NCBI RefSeq assembly: GCF_037948395.1
Contig: NZ_CP149940.1
Location: 5,022,001-5,086,000 of the forward strand
DNA: 64,000 nt
Source: Serratia nevei
Lineage (GTDB): Bacteria; Pseudomonadota; Gammaproteobacteria; Enterobacterales; Enterobacteriaceae
Direction: 5' to 3'
Made by a program: the position numbers and the translations under genes. Below the pieces are notes generated by a model. The model searched no databases. It was not told the origin of the DNA and worked only from the letters and a program-made list of their open reading frames with translations. The first letter of the stretch is position 1, and every line of letters begins with the position of its first letter. This document shows positions 32,667-43,232 of this stretch, piece after piece.

Positions 32667-32818
32667 ATTCAACTCTCCTCAATGTTTTTTTACAGTCTAG
32701 TCCTGCGGGCAGAATAAGAAAGCGTAAAAAACTCATGCCTCTGTTCAAAAATTTCGATGAAATGAAACACCTGATGGGCAACGGATTTGTTGAAGGCGGA
32801 AGCGGTTGAAAAAGGGCA

Positions 32819-32930
32819 AAAAAAAAGCCAGCACCCGAGCTGGCTAAGTAAACACTGGAAGCAATGTGAGCAATGTCGTGCCTTCGCAGCGAGAGTATCA
32901 AGGGTTGATGCCCTCCCCGGAACGCATCGC
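32819..32930 (-). ncRNA. ryhB: Iron-responsive small RNA RyhB
   Basis: Reading the minus strand, the segment at 32861-32880 gives CACGACATTGCTCACATTGC, the conserved pairing core of enterobacterial RyhB, followed by TTCCAG and an intrinsic terminator (stem AGCCAGC/GCTGGCT, 32826-32845, then nine T). A Fur box covers the promoter. The start is inferred at 32930 (GCGAT, as in E. coli), giving about 112 nt versus 90 in E. coli; the extra length lies 5' of the core. Position between yhhW and yhhY agrees with E. coli. RyhB uses Hfq to repress mRNAs for iron-using proteins under iron limitation. Confidence 0.92.
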
Positions 32931-32949
32931 AATAATAATCATTATCATT
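32928..32949. promoter_or_regulatory. Fur box at the ryhB promoter
   Basis: The best 19-mer (32928-32946) matches the Fur consensus at 15 of 19 positions, with ATAATCATTATC exact. It overlaps the -10 region (TATTAT on the minus strand). Fur-iron repression of ryhB is established in E. coli. Confidence 0.85.
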
Positions 32950-33055
32950 CGCACCTGTAAAGCGTTTTTTTTGACCCGTTCAAATAATATTGACTCAAGG
33001 CAGTAAACGGATAAATTCAGAGGTTATTCAACCGGTAAGCAACAGGAGCAGCGAG

Positions 33056-33571
33056 ATGAGCGAGATCGTGATACGCCACGTGGAAACGACGGATGCGCAA
33101 GCCCTGCATCATCTTTATTCGCAGACGCCCGTCTACCGCGATACGCTGCAGCTCCCGCTACCGTCCGTCGAGTCCTGGCAGAAACGCCTCGCCAATCCCG
33201 AACCGGGCACGCATAACCTGGCAGCCTTCATCGACGGGCAGCTTGCTGGCCAGCTGGCCGTCATGCTGAATCAGCGCGTGCGCCGCCGCCACGTGGCCAC
33301 CTTCGGCATCGGCGTCGATCCTCGCTACCACGGCAAAGGCGTTGGCAGCCGCCTGATGCAGGCGATGATAGACCTGTGCGACAACTGGGCGGCCATCGAG
33401 CGCATCGAGCTGACGGTGTTCACCGACAACCCGGCGGCCATTGCGCTGTACCGCAAATTCGGTTTCGAGATAGAGGGCACCAGCCGCGCCTATGCCATGC
33501 GCGACGGCGTATTGGTCGACGCCTACCATATGGCGCGTTTGCGCTCCGGGCAGCCGCACGGCGATGCGTAA
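33056..33571 (+). CDS. yhhY: GNAT N-acetyltransferase YhhY
   Basis: Encodes 171 residues from MSEIVIRHVETTDAQALHHL; this start matches E. coli YhhY and follows AGCAGCGAG, while 22 codons upstream are not conserved. The acetyl-CoA loop is visible in YHGKGVGSRLMQAMID (about residues 92-107), and FGFEIEGTSRAYAMRDG near the end is typical. YhhY is reported to acetylate amino acid-type substrates. The last bases overlap the start of the next gene by 8 bp, so the two may be coupled. Confidence 0.9.
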   Translation: MSEIVIRHVETTDAQALHHLYSQTPVYRDTLQLPLPSVESWQKRLANPEPGTHNLAAFIDGQLAGQLAVMLNQRVRRRHVATFGIGVDPRYHGKGVGSRLMQAMIDLCDNWAAIERIELTVFTDNPAAIALYRKFGFEIEGTSRAYAMRDGVLVDAYHMARLRSGQPHGDA

Positions 33572-34745
33572 TCGCCCTCACCCACGGGGGCCGCTGCGCC
33601 GGCCCCTGTGCATCAACCGCCGAACCTTTTTACAAGCGCTGGCCGGCCTGACCGCCGCCGTCGGCATATTCTCTCCTCTCACCCCGTTAGGTGCCGCTAT
33701 GCCAACTTCCGCCGCCGGGCGCCCAGGCGCCCGCAACCTGATTACCGATGTGCCGGGCCTGAAGGTCGGCGTAGCGCAAGACAGCCGGATACGTACCGGC
33801 ACGACGGTTATCCTGCCGGACAGCCCGGCGATCGCCGCCGTGGACGTGCGCGGCGGCGGCCCCGCCACCCGGGAAACCGACGCGCTGGGTGAAGACAATC
33901 TGGTACAGACCGTCGATGCGCTGACATTCAGCGGCGGCTCGGTTTACGGCCTGGCGGCGGCGGACGGCGTCGCAGCCTGGCTGGGGCAACAGGGCCGAGG
34001 CTACGCGCTGCGCCCGGCCCCCGGCGTGCCGGTATCCCCTATCGTGCCCACCGCCTGCCTGTACGATCTGGCCAACGGCGGCGACAAAAACTGGCAGCTC
34101 ACGCCGCCGTATCGCCAACTGGGCATCGATGCGGTCGGCAAGGCCGGATTGGACTTTCCGCTGGGCACCGTCGGCGCCGGCTACGGTGCCATGACCGGCA
34201 TGGGTAAGCTGAAAGGCGGCCTCGGCTCGGCATCTATCATTGCCGCCAATGGCGCTACCGTCGGCGCACTGGTGGCGGTCAACAGTTTGGGTGCGGTGGT
34301 CGCACCCGGCACCCGCGCCTTCTGGGCGACCCCCTATGAAATTGACGGTGAATTCGGCAACGGCGGCGCAGCGGCGCTGGCGCAACTGCGCGCGCAGGGC
34401 GAAGATTGGATGGAACAAGAGCCGCAGGGCGGCAGAAAGAACACCACCCTGGCCTGCATCGCCACCGACCTGGCGCTGACGCGGGTGGAGTTGAAACGGG
34501 TGGCCATCATGGCGCAAGACGGCATGGCGCGCGCCATCCGCCCGCTGCACAGCCCGTTTGACGGCGACGTGGTGTTCGCCCTGTCCACCGGGCAGCGCGA
34601 GGTTCAGGGCAGCCGCGAACTGGCGGTGCTGCAGATCGGCGCGCTGGCGGCGGACACCCTGGCCCGGGCGATCGCCCGTGGCGTACATGCCGCCACGCCG
34701 TGGCCCGGCAGCCAGGTCGCAACCTGGCAAACGCTCGGCGGCTAA
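33564..34745 (+). CDS. P1-family (DmpA/BapA) aminopeptidase with Tat-type signal
   Basis: Encodes 393 residues if the ATG at 33564 is used. The family S58 features are intact: SGGSVYGLAAADGVAAWLG, IVPTACLYDL, GTVGAGYGAMTGMGKLKGG, and the autoprocessing site KNTTLACIATD near residue 285, where an N-terminal nucleophile is generated by self-cleavage. The N-terminus has NRRTFLQALAGLTAAVG, a good twin-arginine motif plus hydrophobic stretch, then a plausible cleavage site, so periplasmic export is inferred. A start at 33699 would remove the signal and give a cytosolic enzyme. Substrate is unknown; relatives act on D-amino acid or beta-peptides. Confidence 0.82.
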   Translation: MRNRPHPRGPLRRPLCINRRTFLQALAGLTAAVGIFSPLTPLGAAMPTSAAGRPGARNLITDVPGLKVGVAQDSRIRTGTTVILPDSPAIAAVDVRGGGPATRETDALGEDNLVQTVDALTFSGGSVYGLAAADGVAAWLGQQGRGYALRPAPGVPVSPIVPTACLYDLANGGDKNWQLTPPYRQLGIDAVGKAGLDFPLGTVGAGYGAMTGMGKLKGGLGSASIIAANGATVGALVAVNSLGAVVAPGTRAFWATPYEIDGEFGNGGAAALAQLRAQGEDWMEQEPQGGRKNTTLACIATDLALTRVELKRVAIMAQDGMARAIRPLHSPFDGDVVFALSTGQREVQGSRELAVLQIGALAADTLARAIARGVHAATPWPGSQVATWQTLGG

Positions 34746-34763
34746 CACGCCGCCACCAAAAAT

Positions 34764-34779
34764 GGGGCGCTGGCGCCCC
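34764..34779. terminator. Terminator between the P1 peptidase gene and iolE
   Basis: Stem GGGGCG (34764-34769) with CGCCCC (34774-34779). Five A lie just left of the stem, giving a T-run for minus-strand iolE transcripts; on the plus strand the tail is TTAAT. Confidence 0.7.
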
Positions 34780-34803
34780 TTAATCATGATTAACCCTCGT
34801 CGC

Positions 34804-35700
34804 TTAAATGCCGGCGGTTTCCCGAATATAACGGCGCGCTTTTACCGCATACTCGAACGGGTTGGCCAGGGCCGGATCCTGCTCGGCCTCCACCACCATC
34901 CACCCTTTGTAACCGCGCTCGTCCAGCAGCTTGAACACCGGCCTGAAGTCGATCACGCCATCACCCGGCACGGTGAAGGTGCCCTTCTTCACGCCGTCGA
35001 GGAAGCTCAGCTTGTTGGCCTTCACTTCCGCCACCACCTCATCGCGCACGTCCTTCAGATGGACGTGGTTGATGCGCGGCAGATACTTCTCCAGGATCGC
35101 CATCATCGCCTGCTGGCTGCCTTCCGAATAGTAGGCGTGGCCGGTATCGAACAGCAGGTAGACGTCGTCGTTGACCATGCTCATGTAGCGATCGATTTCG
35201 GCCGTGGTCTGAATGCCGGTGCCCATGTGGTGGTGCAGACACACCTGCATGCCTTTGCCGGCGGCGATCTTCGCCAGCTCGTTGTAACCGTCGGCCACGC
35301 GCTGCCACTCTTCATCGCTGAAGTACGGCTTCTCTTCGAACACGCCTTTGGTGGTGCCCTGAATGCTCTTGCTCTGCTCGGAGCAGCCGATCACCCTGGC
35401 GCCCATGGCATGCAGGAAATTCATGTGGTTGATAAATTCATCGATGGTTTTGTCTTTCTGGCCGTCGGCGAAAAAGGTGCTGAACCAGGCGTTGCAGATC
35501 TGGATGCCGCGAATATCCAGCATCGGTTTCAGCACCGCCGGATCGCGCGGGTATTTGCTGCCCACTTCGCTGCCGGTGAAGCCGGCCAGCGCCATTTCGC
35601 TGACGCACTGCTGGAAGGTGTTTTCCTTGCCCAGATCGGGCATGTCGTCGTTGGTCCAGCCGATCGGCGCAATGGCCAATTTCACGTTGTCTTTATTCAT
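34804..35700 (-). CDS. iolE: Myo-inosose-2 dehydratase
   Basis: Encodes 298 residues. It dehydrates scyllo-inosose (2-keto-myo-inositol), the second step of inositol catabolism. The protein is a TIM-barrel of the AP-endonuclease 2 family: the start [38 protein letters not shown] region, [19 protein letters not shown] with metal-binding His residues, and [13 protein letters not shown] are typical of IolE. It is the last gene of the minus-strand iolD-iolG-iolH-like-iolE operon and ends at a bidirectional terminator. Confidence 0.94.
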   Translation of the reverse strand: MNKDNVKLAIAPIGWTNDDMPDLGKENTFQQCVSEMALAGFTGSEVGSKYPRDPAVLKPMLDIRGIQICNAWFSTFFADGQKDKTIDEFINHMNFLHAMGARVIGCSEQSKSIQGTTKGVFEEKPYFSDEEWQRVADGYNELAKIAAGKGMQVCLHHHMGTGIQTTAEIDRYMSMVNDDVYLLFDTGHAYYSEGSQQAMMAILEKYLPRINHVHLKDVRDEVVAEVKANKLSFLDGVKKGTFTVPGDGVIDFRPVFKLLDERGYKGWMVVEAEQDPALANPFEYAVKARRYIRETAGI

Positions 35701-35759
35701 GGTCTGCCTCGGTCCTTGGAGGGCCGCCGGTGCAAACGCCGCCGGCGAGCCGAATAAGA

Positions 35760-36644
35760 TTATTTGCCCAACAGCTCTCTTTCGATGCGCTCTCTGGTCG
35801 CCACCGCCTGGCTCGGCATCTTTTCCGGGTAGCCGAACAGCGAGGTGCAGATGATCGATTCGCCGCCGACCTTGAAGCTGCGGTTGGCAAATTCCATGTC
35901 GCGCAGCGTCTGGAACAGGGCGTCGAAATTCACCTCGCCTTCGCCGATGCCGACGTGCTGATGCACCGCGGCGTCAACGCCCGGCGGGTTGACGATATAA
36001 CGGCAATGCTTGGTGTGATTCATGGTGTCGGCGATCAGCACGTGGGAAAGATCGTCCCCGGCGTACTGCAGCATGCCGGCCACGTCACCCTGCCCCTTGT
36101 CGTAGTAGAAGGTGTGCGGCACGCTGTAGAGGTATTTGACGTGGTCGCTGCGCAGCGATTTCACCAGATCGGCGGTTTCGTTGCTCAGCTCGCAAAAGTC
36201 CCACGGGTGCGACTGGATCTCCATACGGATACCCTCGCGCTCGACGATCGGCAGCAGCTCCTCCATCGAGCGATACCACAGCTCCTCGCAGATCTCCGGT
36301 TCGTTGGGGTTGCCCGCCAGTTCGGTGTTAATCACCTGCACGCCCATTTCCACCGCGATTTCGATCATCCGCCGCCAGTTTTTGACCGCCGCCTGGCGGC
36401 GATCTTCCCCTGGCCCGGACCAGCGATACACCACGATAAATGAGGAGATCTCCACGCCGGTCGCTTTCAGGGCGTTTTTATACTCCGCCATGATTTCGCG
36501 GCTGGCCTTCGGATGCTTGTAAAACGGGTTGATCTGCGGGTGCGGCGACTGTTCGATGTATTTGTAGCCCCAGTCCGCCACCTGCTGCACCATCTTGGTC
36601 ACGCCCAAATCCCGTATAACGTCGACATCAAAAGCGATCTTCAT
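35760..36644 (-). CDS. IolH-like sugar phosphate isomerase/epimerase
   Basis: Encodes 294 residues from [20 protein letters not shown], with AGGAG five bases before the ATG; an upstream GTG is less likely. It is a xylose-isomerase-like TIM barrel with candidate metal ligands in [30 protein letters not shown] and [13 protein letters not shown]. It lies between iolG and iolE and is probably co-transcribed. Similar genes in inositol clusters are annotated iolH, but no reaction is firmly assigned, so no symbol is given. An inosose or keto-inositol isomerase is plausible. Confidence 0.75.
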   Translation of the reverse strand: MKIAFDVDVIRDLGVTKMVQQVADWGYKYIEQSPHPQINPFYKHPKASREIMAEYKNALKATGVEISSFIVVYRWSGPGEDRRQAAVKNWRRMIEIAVEMGVQVINTELAGNPNEPEICEELWYRSMEELLPIVEREGIRMEIQSHPWDFCELSNETADLVKSLRSDHVKYLYSVPHTFYYDKGQGDVAGMLQYAGDDLSHVLIADTMNHTKHCRYIVNPPGVDAAVHQHVGIGEGEVNFDALFQTLRDMEFANRSFKVGGESIICTSLFGYPEKMPSQAVATRERIERELLGK

Positions 36645-36684
36645 GGTCACTCCTCTGCAATCGTAGGTATGGGGGACAGGCCGA

Positions 36685-37716
<1,032 letters not shown>

Positions 37717-37733
37717 TTATGTATGAAAACGAA

Positions 37734-39674
37734 TCAGTAATCGCGCGCCTTATCGATGTTTTCCTGCAGCTTGCGCGCCACTTCGACGATTTTCTCGCTG
37801 TCGGCCACCTGAGCGCCGCCCACGCGCCACCAGCTGAGATACTTGTGCACCATGGTCTTCGGCAACACCTTGATGTCCAGCAGCGTGGACACGGTTTGCC
37901 TGCGGGCGTCGGCCAGCGCGTCGAGCAGCTGCTGCTCGGTGGTGACCCGATAGGTTTTACAGCCGTAAGCCGCCGCCAGCATGGCGAAATCGACCGGCAC
38001 CAGCTTGCCGTCGAGCTTGCCGCCCTCTGGATTGCGGAAGCGGAATTCGGTGGTGTAGCTGTCCATGCCGTGTTCCATCTGCAGGTTGTTGATGCAGCCG
38101 TTGGTCATGTTGTCGAACAGCACCACGTTGATCTTGCAGCCTTCCTGAATCGAGGTGACCAGTTCGGAATGCAGCATCATGAATGCGCCGTCGCCCACCA
38201 TTGCGTACACCTCGCGCTGCGGCTCGGCCAGCTTGACCCCCAGCGCGGCGTTCACCTCGTACCCCATGCAGGAGTAACCGTATTCCACGTGGTAGCCGTG
38301 CTCGCCGCGGTTGTGCCACACCCGCTGCAGATCGCCCGGCAGGCTGCCGGCGGCGGCGACGATCACGCTGTCCGCCGGCAGCTCGCGGTTCAACACCCCC
38401 AGCACGCGGCTCTGGGTCAGCGCGGAATCGGTCTGGGCGATAAATTCGGCGAACACCCGCTCGCGATCGAGGTGATCGTCGATCTCCGGCACAAAACCCG
38501 CGCCGCCGTATTCCACCGCGTAAACACGCGCGGTCTCTTCACGCTGGGCACCGCGCGCCGCGGCGATGGCATCGCCCCAGCCGGCGCGGTAGTCAGCCTG
38601 CGCCAGCAGCGCACCCAGTTCGCTCAGGGCCTCGCGGGCGTCCGCCAGCACCTGCACGCCGTCGAGCTTGCCGGCGTCAAAGGCGCTGACATTGATATTG
38701 AGGAAGCTGACGTCCGGGTGTTGGAACAGCCATTTGGACGAGGTGGTGAAATCGGTGTAACGGGTGCCGACGCCGATCACCAGATCGGCCTGCCGGGCCA
38801 ACGTGTTGGCCGCCAGGCAGCCGGTTTCGCCGATGCCACCGAGGTTGAATTCATGGTCGCTCGGCACCGTGCCTTTGCCGGCCTGGGTTTCGGCGAACGG
38901 AATGCCGAAGCGCTCGGCAAATTCGCGCAGCGCCCGCCCGGCCTGCGAGTATTTCACGCCGCCGCCGCACACCAGCAGCGGTTTGCGCTTGGCGGTCAGC
39001 AGCGCCAGCGCGTCCGCCAACATGCCGTCGGTCGCCGGGCGGCGATCGAGCCGATGCACGCGTTTTTGGAAGAAATAGTCGGGATAGTCGTAGGCTTCAC
39101 CCTGCACGTCCTGCGGCAGGCACAGCGTCACCGCGCCGGTATCCGCCGGATCGGTCAGCACGCGCATCGCGTTGATGCAGGCGCTCATCAGCTGCTCCGG
39201 CCGCACGATGCGATCCCAGTATTTGCTCACCGCGCGGAACGCGTCGTTGGTGCTGATGCTGAGATCGTAAGGCTGCTCGATTTGCTGCAGCACCGGATCC
39301 GGCTGGCGGGAGGCGTAAACGTCGCCCGGCAGCAGCAATAAAGGAATGCGGTTGGCGGTAGCGGTGGCCGCGGCGGTGATCATGTTGGCGGCGCCGGGGC
39401 CGACCGATGAGGTGCAGGCGTAGATCTGCCGGCGCAGCTTCTGTTTGGCGAAGCCAATCGCCGCGTGGGCCATGCCCTGCTCGTTGCGGCCCTGATGTAC
39501 CCGCAGCTCACCGCTATCCTGTTCCAGCGCTTGCCCCAGCCCCAGCACGTTGCCGTGGCCGAAAATCGCGAAAATGCCCGCGACGAATTTGGTCTCCACG
39601 CCGTCGGCCAGCAGATACTGGTTATCGAGAAATCTGACGAGCGCCTGCGCCATGGTTAGCCTGATCTTGCCCAT
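37734..39674 (-). CDS. iolD: 3D-(3,5/4)-trihydroxycyclohexane-1,2-dione hydrolase
   Basis: Encodes 646 residues, a thiamine-diphosphate enzyme of the acetolactate-synthase fold that opens the inositol ring to 5-deoxy-glucuronate. The N-terminal domain has the conserved Glu in [20 protein letters not shown]; the C-terminal diphosphate-binding GDG is in [16 protein letters not shown] with the downstream Asn in [11 protein letters not shown]. It is the first gene of the minus-strand iol operon and divergent from iolC across a 545-bp AT-rich regulatory gap. Confidence 0.95.
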   Translation of the reverse strand: MGKIRLTMAQALVRFLDNQYLLADGVETKFVAGIFAIFGHGNVLGLGQALEQDSGELRVHQGRNEQGMAHAAIGFAKQKLRRQIYACTSSVGPGAANMITAAATATANRIPLLLLPGDVYASRQPDPVLQQIEQPYDLSISTNDAFRAVSKYWDRIVRPEQLMSACINAMRVLTDPADTGAVTLCLPQDVQGEAYDYPDYFFQKRVHRLDRRPATDGMLADALALLTAKRKPLLVCGGGVKYSQAGRALREFAERFGIPFAETQAGKGTVPSDHEFNLGGIGETGCLAANTLARQADLVIGVGTRYTDFTTSSKWLFQHPDVSFLNINVSAFDAGKLDGVQVLADAREALSELGALLAQADYRAGWGDAIAAARGAQREETARVYAVEYGGAGFVPEIDDHLDRERVFAEFIAQTDSALTQSRVLGVLNRELPADSVIVAAAGSLPGDLQRVWHNRGEHGYHVEYGYSCMGYEVNAALGVKLAEPQREVYAMVGDGAFMMLHSELVTSIQEGCKINVVLFDNMTNGCINNLQMEHGMDSYTTEFRFRNPEGGKLDGKLVPVDFAMLAAAYGCKTYRVTTEQQLLDALADARRQTVSTLLDIKVLPKTMVHKYLSWWRVGGAQVADSEKIVEVARKLQENIDKARDY

Positions 39675-39895
39675 TTACTCACCCTTTAGATTGAGGGCCG
39701 CCCCGGAAAGTGCTCGCGCCGAGCCGACAATCCCGTGTTTGTGTTACGCGGCGGCAGCTATTATCTTGAGCAGGCGATGCCCGCTGCTCACGAAGTCGAC
39801 AACCTGAAACGTGAAGCGATTATAAACAAATATATTTTTCATAAAATCACATTACAGAAGAAACATTTCATTTTGCGATAAAGATCGCATATTGC

Positions 39896-39913
39896 ATGAA
39901 AAGCCCGTTTCAT
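39896..39913. promoter_or_regulatory. Candidate IolR operator upstream of iolD
   Basis: Perfect inverted repeat ATGAAA-N6-TTTCAT. The same GAAA-N6-TTTC geometry recurs at 46563-46580 upstream of iolA. GGAA-N6-TTCC-type motifs have been reported for an IolR of this RpiR family in rhizobia. Confidence 0.45.
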
Positions 39914-40104
39914 CTCGTGCTTCAGCCTTCGCTGACTTCGCACCGCGCAGTGGCGGGTGACCACCGTCAGCACTCAGGATGACAGCCTTTTATCCTGTCC
40001 TCGCACTCCTTTTCAGCGCGCGCCTGGCCGCCCTTCCGTGGCCGTTTCACCGCCTTTTCCACCCGCTTGCCGATGTTTTAAATGCATCACATTTTTGGGG
40101 TGTA

Positions 40105-40136
40105 AATTTCATTCTATATTGAAATTGAAATTTTCA
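40105..40136. promoter_or_regulatory. Candidate operator cluster upstream of iolC
   Basis: AATTTCA-N8-TGAAATT (40105-40126) is a perfect inverted repeat, overlapped by the short palindrome TGAAATTTTCA (40126-40136). The half-sites resemble those at iolD and iolA. The remaining gap sequence 39675-40219 is AT-rich near iolD and holds no convincing gene. Confidence 0.45.
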
Positions 40137-40219
40137 TTCCCCATACTGTCCACATGCTTCCTGCAGGGCGCCACGCTCGGGCCGCCGCCGGAGTTTTGCT
40201 TAAACAGAAGGAAACGGGT

Positions 40220-42151
40220 ATGGCTACACAAGAAAAACAGCTTGATGTCATTTGTCTCGGGCGCATCGCCGTCGATTTCTATGCTCAGCAGATCGGCGCG
40301 CGGCTGGAAGACGCCGGCACATTCGCCAAGTACCTCGGCGGCTCCTCCGGCAACGTGGCCTACGGCACCGCCATTCAGGGGTTAAAATCCGGCATGCTGG
40401 CGCGCGTCGGCGACGAGCACATGGGCCGCTTTCTGCGTGAAGAGCTGCAGCGCGTCGGGGCCGATACCCGCTGCCTCATCACCGACAAGCAACGATTAAC
40501 CGGCCTGGTGATCCTCGGCATCAAGGATCAGGAAACTTTCCCGCTGATCTTCTACCGCGAAAACTGCGCGGACATGGCGCTGACGCCGGACGACATCGAC
40601 GAGGCCTACATCGCTTCCTCGCGCGCGCTGGCCATCACCGGCACGCACCTGTCGCACCCGAACACCCGCGCCGCGGTGCTGAAGGCGCTGGAATACGCGC
40701 GCCGCCACGGTCTGCGCACCGCCCTGGACATCGATTACCGCCCGGTGCTGTGGGGGCTGACGTCGCTGGGCGACGGCGAAACCCGCTTTGTGGAATCGGA
40801 CCAGGTCACGCGCGAGCTACAGGAGGTGCTGCACCATTTCGATCTGATCGTCGGCACCGAAGAGGAGTTTCACATCGCCGGCGGCAGCACCGACACGCTG
40901 ACGGCGCTAAAAAACGTGCGGCGGGCCACGGCGGCCACGCTGGTGTGCAAGCGCGGCGCGCAGGGTTGCTCGGTGTTCGAAGGCGAAATCGCCGACGACT
41001 GGGCGCAGGTGAAGCTGCACGCCGGCGTGCGGGTTGAGGTGCTGAACGTGCTGGGGGCCGGCGACGCCTTTATGTCCGGCCTGCTGCGCGGCTACCTGAA
41101 CGATGAGGGCTGGGATCAGGCCTGCCGCTACGCCAACGCCTGCGGCGCATTGGTGGTGTCGCGCCACGGTTGCGCGCCGGCCATGCCGACCAAACGGGAG
41201 CTGGACGACTATCTGCTGCGCGAACGGCAGGTCACGCGCCCGGACCGCGACGCACGCCTGAACCACCTGCACCGGGTGACCACCCGCAAGCAGCAATGGC
41301 CAGAGTTGTGCGTGTTCGCCTTCGATCACCGCAAGCAGCTGGCGGACATGGCGCGCGAAGCCGGCGTCGGCGAGGAACGCATTCCGCGCCTGAAAACCCT
41401 GCTGCTCACCGCGGCGCAACAGGCTGCCGCGCAGGCCGGGCTCAACGGCAACAGCGGCATTCTGGCCGACACCACCTACGGGCAGGCGGCGTTGAACGAG
41501 ATCACCGGCCAGGGATGGTGGATCGGCCGGCCGGTGGAGCTGCCCAGCTCGCGCCCGCTGCGCCTGGAGCACGGCAATATCGGCTCGCAATTGATCGACT
41601 GGCCGCAGGAGCACGTGGTGAAGTGCCTGGTGTTTTATCACCCGCACGACGCGGCGGAACTGCGCCGCGAGCAGGATGCGCTGATCGCCGACGTCTACCG
41701 CGGCTGCTGCAAATCCGGCCACGAGCTGCTGCTGGAGGTGATCCTGCCGGACAACAACCCCGACAAGGACGAACGCCATTACCTGGAGATGATTGAACAC
41801 TTCTACCGGTTGGGCATTCAGCCGGACTGGTGGAAACTGCCGCCGCTGAGCGCGGAAAACTGGCGGCGGGTCGGTGCGCTGATCGACACCTACGATCCCT
41901 TCTGCCGCGGCGTGCTGATCCTGGGGCTCGACTCCCCGGAAGCGGTGCTGAAGGCGGGCTTTGCCGCCGCCGCGGATGCGCGCTGGGTGAAGGGTTTCGC
42001 CGTCGGCCGCACCATCTTCGGCCAGCCTTCGCGCCGCTGGCTGCAGGATGAAATCGACGACGCGGCCCTGATCGAGCAGGTGAAACAAAAATACCTGACG
42101 CTGATCGGTTTCTGGCGCCAGTACCGTCCGCAGGCGAGCGGTGCGCACTGA
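40220..42151 (+). CDS. iolC: 5-dehydro-2-deoxygluconokinase fused to a DUF2090 aldolase-like domain
   Basis: Encodes 643 residues from MATQEKQLDVICLGRIAVDF, with AAGGA upstream. Residues 1 to about 340 are a PfkB kinase (GGSSGNVAYGTA, and the catalytic VLGAGDAFMSGLLRG near residue 280) that phosphorylates 5-dehydro-2-deoxy-gluconate. Residues from about 360 on are a DUF2090 domain with an aldolase-like barrel (CVFAFDHRKQLADMAREAGV, KCLVFYHPHD, EVILPDNNP). This fusion is known in enterobacterial IolC and probably supplies the IolJ step, since no separate iolJ is seen. It is divergent from iolD. Confidence 0.92.
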   Translation: MATQEKQLDVICLGRIAVDFYAQQIGARLEDAGTFAKYLGGSSGNVAYGTAIQGLKSGMLARVGDEHMGRFLREELQRVGADTRCLITDKQRLTGLVILGIKDQETFPLIFYRENCADMALTPDDIDEAYIASSRALAITGTHLSHPNTRAAVLKALEYARRHGLRTALDIDYRPVLWGLTSLGDGETRFVESDQVTRELQEVLHHFDLIVGTEEEFHIAGGSTDTLTALKNVRRATAATLVCKRGAQGCSVFEGEIADDWAQVKLHAGVRVEVLNVLGAGDAFMSGLLRGYLNDEGWDQACRYANACGALVVSRHGCAPAMPTKRELDDYLLRERQVTRPDRDARLNHLHRVTTRKQQWPELCVFAFDHRKQLADMAREAGVGEERIPRLKTLLLTAAQQAAAQAGLNGNSGILADTTYGQAALNEITGQGWWIGRPVELPSSRPLRLEHGNIGSQLIDWPQEHVVKCLVFYHPHDAAELRREQDALIADVYRGCCKSGHELLLEVILPDNNPDKDERHYLEMIEHFYRLGIQPDWWKLPPLSAENWRRVGALIDTYDPFCRGVLILGLDSPEAVLKAGFAAAADARWVKGFAVGRTIFGQPSRRWLQDEIDDAALIEQVKQKYLTLIGFWRQYRPQASGAH

Positions 42152-42171
42152 CAGCGAGCGCGAGTTCACGT

Positions 42172-42210
42172 CCCCTTAAGGCCATTTCGCCGCTTTAAGG
42201 GGATTTTTTT
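42172..42210 (+). terminator. Strong terminator after iolC
   Basis: Stem CCCCTTAA (42172-42179) with TTAAGGGG (42195-42202), followed by A and seven T. It separates iolC from iolR. Confidence 0.85.
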
Positions 42211-42262
42211 GCCCCTTTTCTGTGAAGTCGCGCAATGTGCGATCGAATAAATCGCTTTTTGA

Positions 42263-42277
42263 GGAAATGAAATTTCC
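42263..42277. promoter_or_regulatory. Candidate IolR operator upstream of iolR
   Basis: GGAAATGAAATTTCC: arms GGAAAT and ATTTCC around three bases. It is 78 bp before iolR and could mediate autoregulation. Confidence 0.45.
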
Positions 42278-42354
42278 GCTCCGTCTGTTAAAATACCCTG
42301 TCAATATTTCAGGCGTCAGGCCAATGCGCCTTCACCCCACTGCGAGCCGAATGG

Positions 42355-43191
42355 ATGAACAACCCAACTCAACTTTCGCTGTTACAGGACGAGATTCGCC
42401 ACCGTTATGAAACGCTGAGCAAGCGTTTGAAGCAGGTGGCGCGCTATATTTTGGATAACAGTAACAGCATCGCTTTCGATACCGTTGCCTCCATCGCCGC
42501 ACAGGCCAGCGTCCCCCCGTCTACCCTGATCCGTTTCGCCAACGCCTTCGGCTTCAGCGGCTTCAACGAAATGAAGCAGGTATTCCGTCAGCATCTGATG
42601 GAAGAGACGGTGAACTATACCGAACGCGCGCGCCTGTTCCGCCAAACCTCCACCGACGACAACGTCGCGCCGGAGAAACCGGCGGAAATTCTCAACGTAT
42701 TCACCATGGTCAACGCGCAGGCGCTGCAGCAGCTGGCGATGCAGATCGCCCCCGAGCAGCTGGATCGCGCCGTCGAGTTGCTCAACAACGCCGAAAATAT
42801 CTACGTGATCGGCCTGCGCCGTTCGTTCAGCGTCGCCTCCTACCTCACCTATGCGCTGCGCCATCTGGAGCGCCGCGCGTTTCTGATCGACGGCCTGGGC
42901 GGCATGTTCACCGAACAGCTGAGCATGGTAAAACCGAAGGACGTGGTGATCGCCATCAGCTATTCGCCGTACGCCCGCGAAGCGGTGGAACTGGTGGAAC
43001 TGGGCGCCAAGCGCGGTGCGCAGCAGATCGCCATCACCGACAGTCAGGTCAGCCCGCTGGCCGCCTTCAGCGACGTCTGTTTCGTGGTGCGTGAAGCGCA
43101 GGTGGACGGCTTCCGCTCGCAGGTGGCTTCGATGTGCCTGGCGCAGACGCTGGCGGTCTCGCTGGCGCTGAATAACGCCCGGGACGAGTAA
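42355..43191 (+). CDS. iolR: RpiR-family inositol catabolism regulator
   Basis: Encodes 278 residues. The N-terminal RpiR helix-turn-helix covers about residues 10-85 (YILDNSNSIAFDTVASIAAQ, then PPSTLIRFANAFGFSGFNEM), and a SIS sugar-phosphate-binding domain about residues 125-260 (IYVIGLRRSFSVASYLTYAL, VVIAISYSPYAREAVELVEL). In Salmonella an RpiR-type IolR represses iol genes; the same role is inferred here from its place inside the cluster. It has its own upstream region after the iolC terminator. Confidence 0.85.
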   Translation: MNNPTQLSLLQDEIRHRYETLSKRLKQVARYILDNSNSIAFDTVASIAAQASVPPSTLIRFANAFGFSGFNEMKQVFRQHLMEETVNYTERARLFRQTSTDDNVAPEKPAEILNVFTMVNAQALQQLAMQIAPEQLDRAVELLNNAENIYVIGLRRSFSVASYLTYALRHLERRAFLIDGLGGMFTEQLSMVKPKDVVIAISYSPYAREAVELVELGAKRGAQQIAITDSQVSPLAAFSDVCFVVREAQVDGFRSQVASMCLAQTLAVSLALNNARDE

Positions 43192-43204
43192 GGCTGGGGT
43201 GAAC

Positions 43205-43225
43205 GCGCCCGACAGGCTCGGGCGC
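43205..43225. terminator. Hairpin between iolR and the toxin gene
   Basis: Perfect stem GCGCCCGA (43205-43212) with TCGGGCGC (43218-43225), between two convergent stop codons. Tails are not T-rich on either strand. Confidence 0.5.
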
Positions 43226-43232
43226 GGCGGGA

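Noticed and set aside
32650..32932. Minus-strand frames of 80-83 codons between yhhW and yhhY
   Set aside because: They run through ryhB and its terminator, which explain the conserved sequence there.
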